From Lentisphaeria bacterium (GTDB lineage Bacteria; Verrucomicrobiota; Lentisphaeria; Oligosphaerales; Lenti-02): a stretch of DNA of 7,207 bases. The DNA lies in contig JAGLDW010000700.1 in assembly GCA_023145395.1 (NCBI GenBank), positions 1-7,207 on the forward strand. Direction: 5' to 3'. Position 1 is the first letter of the stretch, and each line of letters begins with the position of its first letter. The notes under the pieces were generated by a model, which saw nothing but the letters and a program-made list of their open reading frames with translations, was not told the DNA's origin and did not search any database. Positions 1-6,166 of this stretch are shown here, in pieces. Made by a program: the position numbers and the translations under genes.

Positions 1-1842
1 CTACTTCGGGACCTCACGGCTGGCGCCGGTGGCGGCGGAGGTGGCGGTGAGCGCGTAGGCGCGCAGGGCGTCGGACACCACCCGCTCGCGATTCGCCTTC
101 CACGCGTTCTCCCCCTTCGCTTCCATGGCTGTGCGTCGACTGGCAAGTTCGTCGTCGCTCAACCGGAGATTGATGGCGCGGTTGGGAATGTCGAAGTCGA
201 TGATGTCGCCGTCCTCGATCAAGCCGATGCTGCCTCCTTCGGCCGCCTCCGGAGAGACATGCCCGATGGAGAGCCCGGAACTGCCGCCGCTGAAGCGTCC
301 GTCCGTGACCAGCGCGCAGACCTTGTCGAGATGCAACGTCTTGAGGTAGCTGGTGGGGTAGAGCATCTCCTGCATGCCCGGACCGCCCCGCGGCCCCTCG
401 TAGCGAATGACGACCACGTCGCCAGGCTGGATGCCGCCGGCCAGAATCATGTCGTTCGCCTGATCCTGCGAGTCGCAGACGCGCGCGGCGCCGCTGAAGG
501 TGAGGATGCTTTCATCAACGCCCGCAGTTTTCACGATGCAGCCCTGTTCGGCAATGTTGCCGAAGAGCACGCAGAGGCCCCCGTCCTTGCTGTAGGCGTG
601 CGCCACGTCGCGGATGCAGCCTGTCGCCACGTCGAGATCGGCCTCCGCGTAGGTCTCATTCTGGGAGAAGCCCTGGTTGCACACGCGTCGGCCCGGCGCT
701 GCCAGCGCGCGGGCCAGAGCCGCCTCGTCACTCGCGTCGCCATGGATGTCGTTGCGTTTCACCTGTTCACCCATGCTGAGTCCGGACACGGTGCCGCAGT
801 CTTCGTGGATCAGCTTCGCGCGGCAAAGCTCACCCATGATTGTGGGGATTCCCCCTGCACGGCTGACATCCTCCATGTGGTAGTGGGAGCTTGGCGCCAC
901 TTTGCAGATGCAGGGGGTGCGCCGCGAGATGGCATCGATGTCGTCCATGGTGAAGTCCACACCTGCGCTGCGTGCGACGGCTAGAATATGCAGCACCGTG
1001 TTGGTGGATCCGCCCATGGCCACATCCAGCGTCATGGCGTTCTCGAAGCCCTTGCGAGGGGTGATGCTGCGCGGCAGCACGGAGTCGTCGCCCTGCAGAT
1101 AGTGGGCCTTCGCCATCTCGACGATGCGTTTTCCCGCCGTTGTGAAGAGTTCTCTGCGCAGTTCGTGGGTGGCTAGCAGCGTGCCGTTGCCCGGCAGCCC
1201 CATGCCCAGCGCCTCCACGAGGCAGTTCATGCTGTTGGCTGTGAACATGCCGGAGCAGGAACCGCAGGTGGGACACGCCTGTATCTCGATTGCGGCGAGA
1301 TCCTCGTCGGAAACGCTTGGGTCGGCGCCGAGAACCATGGCGTCCACAAGGTCGAGGGTTACCTCCCCCTTGGATGTCTTGGCCCGCCCCGCCTCCATGG
1401 TTCCTCCCGCAATGAAGATCGTCGGTATGTTCAGCCGCATGGCTGCCATGAGCATCCCGGGAGTGATCTTGTCGCAGCTGGAGATGCAGACCAGGGCGTC
1501 GGCCACGTGGGCGTTGACCATGTACTCCACGCTGTCGGCGATCAGATCGCGGCTGGGCAGGCTGTAGAGCATGCCGCCGTGGCCCATGGCGATGCCGTCG
1601 TCGATGGCGATGGTGTTGAACTCGAAGCCCTTGCCGCCTGCTTCGTCGATGATCTTCTTGACCATCTGTCCGTACGAATGCAGGTGCACGTGTCCGGGCA
1701 CAAACTGGGTGAAGGAGTTGGCGATGGCGATGATCGGCTTGCCGAAGTCCTCCTGGCGCATGCCATTGGCTCGCCAGAGCGCACGCGCCCCCGCCATTTT
1801 TCTTCCTTCGGTGGTGATCGAGCTGCGGTAGGATCCGTTCAT
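1..1842 (-). CDS. ilvD: Dihydroxy-acid dehydratase (complete, 613 aa)
   Basis: This cytoplasmic Fe-S enzyme dehydrates 2,3-dihydroxy-3-methylbutanoate and its methylpentanoate homologue to the 2-keto acids, the step before the transaminase in valine, leucine and isoleucine synthesis. The sequence follows E. coli IlvD (616 aa) almost end to end: ANSFTQFVPGHVHL near residue 41, DDGIAMGHGGMLYSLPSR near 81, CDKITPGMLMA at 123-133, CPTCGSCSGMFTANSMNC at 190-207, AMGGSTNTVLH at 275-285 and GRFSGGSSGLSIGHVSPEAA at 515-534. Cys123 and Cys196 are the expected cluster ligands. The open frame extends 39 codons further upstream, but that part resembles no IlvD. The ATG at 1842 begins with MNGSYRSSITTEG, as the family does, and has an AGAAAGG ribosome site. 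The TAG stop is at 3-1, so the gene is intact. It follows the ABC permease by 85 bases with no clear promoter between, so read-through is plausible. Identification is very secure. Confidence 0.98.
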   Translation of the reverse strand: MNGSYRSSITTEGRKMAGARALWRANGMRQEDFGKPIIAIANSFTQFVPGHVHLHSYGQMVKKIIDEAGGKGFEFNTIAIDDGIAMGHGGMLYSLPSRDLIADSVEYMVNAHVADALVCISSCDKITPGMLMAAMRLNIPTIFIAGGTMEAGRAKTSKGEVTLDLVDAMVLGADPSVSDEDLAAIEIQACPTCGSCSGMFTANSMNCLVEALGMGLPGNGTLLATHELRRELFTTAGKRIVEMAKAHYLQGDDSVLPRSITPRKGFENAMTLDVAMGGSTNTVLHILAVARSAGVDFTMDDIDAISRRTPCICKVAPSSHYHMEDVSRAGGIPTIMGELCRAKLIHEDCGTVSGLSMGEQVKRNDIHGDASDEAALARALAAPGRRVCNQGFSQNETYAEADLDVATGCIRDVAHAYSKDGGLCVLFGNIAEQGCIVKTAGVDESILTFSGAARVCDSQDQANDMILAGGIQPGDVVVIRYEGPRGGPGMQEMLYPTSYLKTLHLDKVCALVTDGRFSGGSSGLSIGHVSPEAAEGGSIGLIEDGDIIDFDIPNRAINLRLSDDELASRRTAMEAKGENAWKANRERVVSDALRAYALTATSAATGASREVPK

Positions 1843-1851
1843 TGTCTGGCG

Positions 1852-1858
1852 CCTTTCT
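1852..1858 (-). promoter_or_regulatory. Ribosome binding site of ilvD
   Basis: On the minus strand AGAAAGG lies 9 bases before the ATG at 1842. It supports that start over the longer in-frame extension to 1959, which would overlap the end of the upstream permease gene and adds residues not found in the family. Confidence 0.6.
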
Positions 1859-1927
1859 ACGTGGATTTTTTGTATTGAAAGCAAAGCAGCAATGTGATAT
1901 GGAACGCGAAGATGACAAGTGAATCCG

Positions 1928-3313
1928 TTATTTCCCTCTGCGGTGGCGGAATGCCGCAATGCCTGCGGCCGCCAGTGCGCAGGGGATGAGCAGAGATACG
2001 CCGACCATGGCGGAGAGAGTCGCGGCTCGGCCGTAGTGCATGAGATTGTACAGACGCACGCTCACGACACTGAGTCCGGCAGGCGCCAGGATGGCCGATA
2101 GGGTCAGCTCGAAGTATGCCTGCACAAAGAGCACAGCTAGGAGAACCTGGTGCCCATGCCCCCTTAGCGCTGAAGCTACTCGCCGTCCCGCAGAGCGTCG
2201 CCGAGGATCTGCGGACTCCGCAAGCAGCGAGGCGATGTGGAGCCCGGCAGCGGGGCGGTTCGCGGCGAGAACCAGGGCGCCCACGATGGCGGTGGGAAGC
2301 AATCGCAGCCAGAGCCCCAGCGCCAGGGGAATCGGGGAGTCACGAAGCACGCGCAGGCCCGGCAGGTTGAACAAGGCAAGTAGCGCGAGTGCCAGTGCCA
2401 GACCGCCCGGCAACGCTGGCAGGCAGCAGGCCACGGATGGCATGGTTGGCCTGCTCCGTCCACAGATGACTCGGCCCATCTGCCAGGCGAGAAGCGCGGT
2501 GGCGGCGGCCACACAGGTGGAGCGGACGATATCTCCGGCGAGACTCGTCGTTGCTCGCAGCGCTCCCGGCTCCAGCATCGTGTCCAGGAGAATGGTTGCC
2601 AAAGGCGCGATCAAAACGGCAAACACTCCGAAAAGCAGGCTCGGCCACGCCAGCAGTCTTTGCCATCGACGAGGAGATGCGTTCCTCTCTATTTCGTCCA
2701 ACGAGAGGCGTACGTGCCGCAGAACAGTGATGGCTAAGCCGAGAACGACAGCCGACACGATCAGCGGCGGAAGGATGCGGCGAAGGCATTCGGATAGGGC
2801 AAGGCCCCCGAGTTGGGAATCGAAAAGCCGCACGGTCCACGTCTCCACATACAATAGAGAGGCCAGCTCCATCTCGCCAAAGGTGAAAAGAAATACAAGG
2901 CAGAATTCCCCGAGCCACACAGGACCGAACCGATGGGCAGTAAGCCATCCGGGCTCGGCTGCGCCATGCGTTTGCAGCAAACGGGCGCAGTGCGCTGCCT
3001 CGGAGGAGATCGCTGGACGGTACGCATGTCGCAGCAGCAATGCCACGGGAGCGAACCGGAAGAGTGTCAGCAGGGAATGGACGACAAGGCGCAGGGCAGG
3101 GCGGCGGACCAGGGCGAGCACGGTGTTGGAGTAGCCATATCCCGTAACTAGAGCAGGGGTCAAGAACACCAGCGCCGCGAGCGTCCAGGCACCGCGCCGC
3201 CGCCAGGTTCGCGCGTCCCGCACGGCGGGAAGCCAGCACTCGGCCAGCGCGCATGCCGCGACCGCGACCAGCGCGGCGCGTAGCGCATCTTGCATGATCT
3301 GCATCAAGTCCAC
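1928..3313 (-). CDS. ABC transporter permease, FbpB/ThiP-type duplicated inner-membrane subunit
   Basis: Integral membrane protein with about 11 hydrophobic segments in two homologous halves, as in permeases of the Fe3+/thiamine/aminoethylphosphonate import family. Counting from a TTG at 3331, segments lie near residues 15-36, 48-75, 84-105, 137-162, 184-206, 229-253, 268-288, 298-323, 333-358, 393-418 and 436-462. The halves carry related C-terminal signatures: FGEMELASLLYVETWTVRLFD near 151-171 and FELTLSAILAPAGLSVVSVRLYNLMHYG near 407-434. The EAA loops that contact the ATPase are degenerate: EAAHCARLLQTHG at 111-123 is recognisable, while the second-half counterpart near 365-385 is poor. 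The first half appears to lack its opening helix. I prefer the GTG at 3313 (461 aa) because GGAG lies 8 bases before it; TTG at 3331 (467 aa) has no good site. It follows the binding-protein gene, but no ATPase gene follows. The family is fairly certain; the substrate is unknown. Confidence 0.85.
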   Translation of the reverse strand: MDLMQIMQDALRAALVAVAACALAECWLPAVRDARTWRRRGAWTLAALVFLTPALVTGYGYSNTVLALVRRPALRLVVHSLLTLFRFAPVALLLRHAYRPAISSEAAHCARLLQTHGAAEPGWLTAHRFGPVWLGEFCLVFLFTFGEMELASLLYVETWTVRLFDSQLGGLALSECLRRILPPLIVSAVVLGLAITVLRHVRLSLDEIERNASPRRWQRLLAWPSLLFGVFAVLIAPLATILLDTMLEPGALRATTSLAGDIVRSTCVAAATALLAWQMGRVICGRSRPTMPSVACCLPALPGGLALALALLALFNLPGLRVLRDSPIPLALGLWLRLLPTAIVGALVLAANRPAAGLHIASLLAESADPRRRSAGRRVASALRGHGHQVLLAVLFVQAYFELTLSAILAPAGLSVVSVRLYNLMHYGRAATLSAMVGVSLLIPCALAAAGIAAFRHRRGK

Positions 3314-3321
3314 AAAAGAGG

Positions 3322-3328
3322 CTCCATC
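3322..3328 (-). promoter_or_regulatory. Ribosome binding site of the ABC permease
   Basis: GATGGAG on the minus strand, with GGAG 8 bases before a GTG at 3313. This favours the GTG over the in-frame TTG at 3331. ATGs at 3304 and 3295 are also in frame but have weaker upstream sites. Confidence 0.45.
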
Positions 3329-3338
3329 CAACTCACAT

Positions 3339-3351
3339 TTTGGATTCCAAA
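3339..3351. promoter_or_regulatory. Operator-like palindrome TTTGGA-N-TCCAAA
   Basis: A perfect 6-base inverted repeat around one central base. It lies 12 bases downstream of the -35/-10 pair proposed at 3358-3387 if measured to its far end, so it covers the expected transcription start of the permease gene. That is a classic repressor position. I do not recognise it as the site of a known regulator. In this AT-rich spacer chance occurrence cannot be excluded. Confidence 0.35.
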
Positions 3352-3357
3352 TTGCTG

Positions 3358-3387
3358 ATTATCGCAAATCCCAAATGTGCGTGTCCA
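3358..3387 (-). promoter_or_regulatory. Candidate sigma70-like promoter for the permease gene
   Basis: On the minus strand TGGACA (3387-3382; 5 of 6 to TTGACA) is followed after 18 bases by GATAAT (3363-3358; 5 of 6 to TATAAT). Transcription would start near 3351, leaving a leader of about 40 bases before the GTG at 3313. If real, the permease, and perhaps ilvD behind it, can be transcribed apart from the binding-protein gene. Spacer length and AT-richness fit; there is no experimental support. Confidence 0.45.
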
Positions 3388-3391
3388 AATA

Positions 3392-3413
3392 TCCGACCCG
3401 TCCGACCCGTCCG
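3392..3413. repeat. Short tandem repeat, 9-base unit TCCGACCCG, about 2.4 copies
   Basis: Two perfect copies of TCCGACCCG and a partial third (TCCG) lie 8 bases downstream of the binding-protein stop codon on the transcribed strand. The array contrasts with the AT-rich sequence beside it. Short arrays of this kind occur between genes in several PVC-group genomes as I recall, so it may be one member of a dispersed family; that is not shown by this window alone. Confidence 0.6.
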
Positions 3414-3420
3414 TCAGATT

Positions 3421-4479
3421 CTACTCCTGGCCGGAATCCACTCCGGCATATTCGCTTTTGAGCCAAGCGAGACAGGCTGCACGCGCTTTGTCGAGAGGCT
3501 GGAGGGGGATGCTACCCTTGACGAGTGGCTGCAGGCGCCGCACTTGCTCGGGGAGCGCCTCGGGAGGAACCGGTCCCAAGGGAACCTGTCTCGAGCGGGA
3601 GTTGGCCAGCGCGATCTCGGTTTCGGCCGAAAGCAGGAAATCAACCAACTTCCGGGCTTGTTCGGGATGTGGGGCGCCCCTGACGATTGCCACGGTGTTG
3701 GGAATGCAGATGGTATGTCCATCGCCAACGCGCACGGGGAGCATGGCCACCTCGCTTCCGGCATCTTCGGCTAGAAAATAGTCATCTGTGTCGGTGAATC
3801 CGGCGTCGCAGAGACCCTTGGCGACCATGTTCTTGACGGTTGCGTTTCCGAGGACTTCCGCGATGCCGCGTTTCCTCAGATCCGCGTGCCAGGCCTTGAG
3901 TCGATCCTCGCCCCACAGGCTCCAGAGCACGGTGTAGTGCGTGAACGTCGTTCCGAACAACGGTTTGGCGATGGCGAAACGCCCCGGGTCCTCGACCAGC
4001 AACTTGTCGGCAACCGTCTGTTCTGCTTTTGCTTTCCGGGTGTTGACGATGATCACGCGGAAACGTCCGGCAAAGCCCGTCCAAAACCCGGCGGGATCTC
4101 TGAATCGAGGTGGAATGCGTGCGAATCCATCGCCCTTGTACGGAGCCAGCAAGCCCCGTTCGGCCAGCTCGATGGTGCCGAAGATCTCATTGTTCCAGAA
4201 CACGTCGCACCGCGGTGCATCCCCTTCCCGCGCGATGAGTTGCGACAAGCCCAGAGATTTTGATGCTTCCGTGTCGAACTTGACACGGATATCGACCCCG
4301 GTCCGGTCTGCAAAATCGTCGAGAATGGCTTGTGCGTAGACCGAATCGTGTGCGCAGTAGACCGTAAGCGTTCCGTTCGGCATCTGTCGGTTCCAAGCCC
4401 ACAGTGCGGCCAGGATTCCCAGTGCGACTGTGGTCGTCAGGATGCCTCTCCGCACCTCGGAGCGCGCATCACGTGCCAT
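3421..4479 (-). CDS. Extracellular solute-binding protein, FbpA/AfuA-type (type 2 periplasmic fold)
   Basis: Periplasmic binding component of an ABC importer (352 aa). A hydrophobic helix at residues 13-29 exports or anchors it. It has no lipobox cysteine, so it is either cleaved to a soluble protein or held by the helix. The mature part opens with TLTVYCAHD (37-45), then CDVFWNNEIF (91-100), and a late TDTDDYFLAEDAG (229-241) followed by IPNTVAIVRGAPHPEQARKLVDFLLS (259-284) and SRQVPLGPVP (296-305), the order seen in iron/thiamine/phosphonate binding proteins. The paired tyrosines that hold ferric iron in FbpA are not evident, so iron should not be assumed. The ATG at 4479 overlaps the upstream gene by 11 bases, with GAAGGA just before it; the frame stays open to 4542 but that extension is unlike a signal peptide. 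The permease follows after a spacer of about 100 bases. Family secure, ligand unknown. Confidence 0.88.
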   Translation of the reverse strand: MARDARSEVRRGILTTTVALGILAALWAWNRQMPNGTLTVYCAHDSVYAQAILDDFADRTGVDIRVKFDTEASKSLGLSQLIAREGDAPRCDVFWNNEIFGTIELAERGLLAPYKGDGFARIPPRFRDPAGFWTGFAGRFRVIIVNTRKAKAEQTVADKLLVEDPGRFAIAKPLFGTTFTHYTVLWSLWGEDRLKAWHADLRKRGIAEVLGNATVKNMVAKGLCDAGFTDTDDYFLAEDAGSEVAMLPVRVGDGHTICIPNTVAIVRGAPHPEQARKLVDFLLSAETEIALANSRSRQVPLGPVPPEALPEQVRRLQPLVKGSIPLQPLDKARAACLAWLKSEYAGVDSGQE

Positions 4480-6085
4480 CGTCCTTCGCCCCCATGCTGT
4501 CAAAGTACTTGCGGATGGCCTCATGGTAGCCGGGCGGAACATTCTCGCGCTCGATGGCCTCGTTCACGCCCTGCTTGACCTTGCGGAGACTTTCCCGATA
4601 GGCCTCCCGCGAGCGCCCCGTCGGCGCGGCGCCCTTGGTCTTCCATTTGAGCAGAAGCTTCCCGCTGCTGAGAAGGGTGGGGTCCTGCTCGCTGGTGAAA
4701 TCGCTCTTTGCCGTGTCGTCTTCCGGCGCCTTGTTCCCCTTGCCAGTTCCCTCGCCGCCCATGCCCCCCCCCGTGCCCTTTCCGTCTCCCATCTCCCGCA
4801 GCAGCTTCTCGTAGTAGTCCATATAGCTCTCGATGCCTGCGGGCTGCCCCGCCTTCTTTCCGTCGAGTCCCTTGGCGCCTTTCGCGTTGGCGCGGCGTGC
4901 CATCTGCATGGCCTGCATGGCCTGCTCCAGCGCCTGCATGTCGCGCATAGCCTGGGCCGTGGCCTCCGCCTCAAGGCTGGCCAAATCCATGCTTTCCGCC
5001 AGCGCCTTGAGCGCGTCCTTGGTCATCTTGTCCATTTCGGTCATGGCCATCTGCTTCATGGCGCGCTCGGCCGCTGCCGCAAGCTCGGGAGTCCCCATCT
5101 CGTTCTTTGCGAAGTCCGCAACTTGCTTGAGGCGCCGCGACAGCTCCCGCTTCAGTCTTCGAGCCTCCTCCGGGTCGGTGGTCTCCGCGAGTTTCTCCGC
5201 GAGTTTCTTCAGCTCCTTCAGTTCCTTCTGCAACGCGGACGCATTCCCCTTGGCGAGCTGCTTTCTCCATTCGGCCGCTTTGGGATTGCGCATGCCCCCA
5301 AACTTCGGCGATGCGTTCTGTCCATCCATCGCACGGCGAAACTTTTCCCCAGCGGTTTTGCGCCATTGATTTGTGACGGTCTTTTTCTGTCGGACCAGGC
5401 GCTCCGCATTCCGTTTGCGCTCCTCCGGCTTCATGGTGGCGAAAGTCAGCTTGAGTGCGTCGAGCATGCTTTGCGTCTTCTTGGAGAGTCGTTCCTCCGG
5501 TTTTTTCGCCTTGAGCGCTTTCCTGCGCATGGTCGTGGCCTTGCGTGTATTCTCCAGATTTTTTTCCTGCTGCACGATACGCAGGCGGTCTTCCTCGTGC
5601 CCAAAGGGATCCAGCTGGGGCAGGAAGCGGGCGGCGAGGGCAACCACCGCCAAAACCCCGACGAGGCGCAACGCCGGACGGTGCCAGATGTAGGGCACGA
5701 TTTGGCTGGGAAGGACCGAACCACTGCGGTCCCGAGCTTGGACACGCACGATCGGAGCGTAGGATTCAGGAGACTTTTCCAGAAGAACATTGGTCAGGAA
5801 CAGGTCGCCTGTGTCAGCTCGTTCGTCAATCAAATGCGCAGTCTCGACGCGAGTGGGTCGGTGGTGGAAGACAAGACATCCCACGGTCGCCACAACAAGA
5901 GGGGAGAGGAGGGACATTGGGGAGAACAGATCCGGCAGCAACGCCAGCAGGCGGGAGAGCAAAAGAAGCAGCACGTAGGTGCCCGTCGCCCAGAGAAAGA
6001 CGCGTTCGAATAGACACCCCATGCCTACAAGACGCTGTCGTCTCGCTGTGCGCCTAAGAAGGTGATTTGCCACGTCCATGCTCAT
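4469..6085 (-). CDS. Membrane-anchored coiled-coil protein, DUF4175-like
   Basis: Protein of 538 aa with no enzymatic motif that I recognise. Two membrane segments lie near residues 28-52 and 57-74, a folded stretch follows (78-135), and a third segment is at 139-158. After it comes a long, highly charged helical region (about 163-400) rich in Lys, Glu, Ala and Arg, ending in a Met-rich amphipathic part (343-396, e.g. QALEQAMQAMQMA). A Gly-rich linker (432-450) leads to a C-terminal segment with NVPPGYHEAIRKYFDSM (515-531), which resembles the VPPEYRxxVxRYFxxL tail of DUF4175-like proteins. In many bacteria such proteins sit beside MoxR ATPase, DUF58 and von Willebrand factor A genes of the Bat-type envelope locus; none is in this window. 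The start at 6085 has a modest GGGG site 5 bases upstream; a second ATG two codons later is possible. It overlaps the binding-protein gene by 11 bases. Function unknown; real gene with high confidence. Confidence 0.85.
   Translation of the reverse strand: MSMDVANHLLRRTARRQRLVGMGCLFERVFLWATGTYVLLLLLSRLLALLPDLFSPMSLLSPLVVATVGCLVFHHRPTRVETAHLIDERADTGDLFLTNVLLEKSPESYAPIVRVQARDRSGSVLPSQIVPYIWHRPALRLVGVLAVVALAARFLPQLDPFGHEEDRLRIVQQEKNLENTRKATTMRRKALKAKKPEERLSKKTQSMLDALKLTFATMKPEERKRNAERLVRQKKTVTNQWRKTAGEKFRRAMDGQNASPKFGGMRNPKAAEWRKQLAKGNASALQKELKELKKLAEKLAETTDPEEARRLKRELSRRLKQVADFAKNEMGTPELAAAAERAMKQMAMTEMDKMTKDALKALAESMDLASLEAEATAQAMRDMQALEQAMQAMQMARRANAKGAKGLDGKKAGQPAGIESYMDYYEKLLREMGDGKGTGGGMGGEGTGKGNKAPEDDTAKSDFTSEQDPTLLSSGKLLLKWKTKGAAPTGRSREAYRESLRKVKQGVNEAIERENVPPGYHEAIRKYFDSMGAKDDGT
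4904..4921 (-). repeat. 9-base tandem duplication inside the DUF4175-like gene
   Basis: Two perfect copies of CTGCATGGC (plus-strand reading) encode the repeated Gln-Ala-Met of the Met-rich helical region around residues 389-394. It looks like local slippage that preserves the helical pattern. Confidence 0.5.
5182..5205 (-). repeat. 12-base tandem duplication inside the DUF4175-like gene
   Basis: Two perfect adjacent copies of TCTCCGCGAGTT (plus-strand reading) encode Lys-Leu-Ala-Glu twice, near residues 294-301 of the coiled-coil region. A four-residue step roughly keeps the helical register, and identical codons point to a recent duplication. Confidence 0.6.
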
Positions 6086-6120
6086 CGCGACCCCGTATAT
6101 CGTCCATCGATGACCACCCG

Positions 6121-6149
6121 AATATAGAGTTTGGCGGCAACGCGTACAA
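6121..6149 (-). promoter_or_regulatory. Candidate promoter upstream of the DUF4175-like gene
   Basis: On the minus strand TTGTAC (6149-6144; first three bases of TTGACA match) is separated by exactly 17 bases from TATATT (6126-6121; 5 of 6 to TATAAT). A start near 6114 would leave a leader of about 29 bases before the ATG at 6085. The -10 is good but the -35 is weak. It would separate the DUF4175-like/binding-protein unit from the phosphate cotransporter gene. Confidence 0.3.
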
Positions 6150-6166
6150 CTCTGCCCGCAGTTCGG

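Noticed and set aside
830..1918. Alternative minus-strand frame of 362 codons within ilvD
   Set aside because: It is out of frame with the fully conserved IlvD sequence and is rich in Arg and His, as expected of a shadow frame.
1843..1927. Possible promoter or leader-peptide attenuator before ilvD
   Set aside because: TTGTCA is present on the minus strand but no good -10 lies 16 to 18 bases away. There is no reading frame rich in Ile, Leu and Val, and no terminator hairpin with a T-run.
1843..1959. N-terminal extension of IlvD by 39 residues
   Set aside because: The extension has no family similarity and would run into the end of the upstream gene. The ATG at 1842 has a proper ribosome site and matches the family start.
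2040..3134. Open frame of 364 codons on the plus strand opposite the permease
   Set aside because: Arg/Ser/Ala-rich with no domain signature. The minus-strand frame encodes a clear membrane permease, so this is a shadow.
4430..6013. Long open frame of 527 codons on the plus strand opposite the DUF4175-like gene
   Set aside because: It is the antisense of a well-supported gene. Its composition (runs of Leu, Arg, His) is what GC-rich codon bias gives on the opposite strand, and no family is recognisable.
6120..6160. Hairpin AGAGTT...AACTCT after the phosphate cotransporter gene as a terminator
   Set aside because: The stem is 6 pairs with a 16-base loop and no T-run follows, so it is not a convincing intrinsic terminator.
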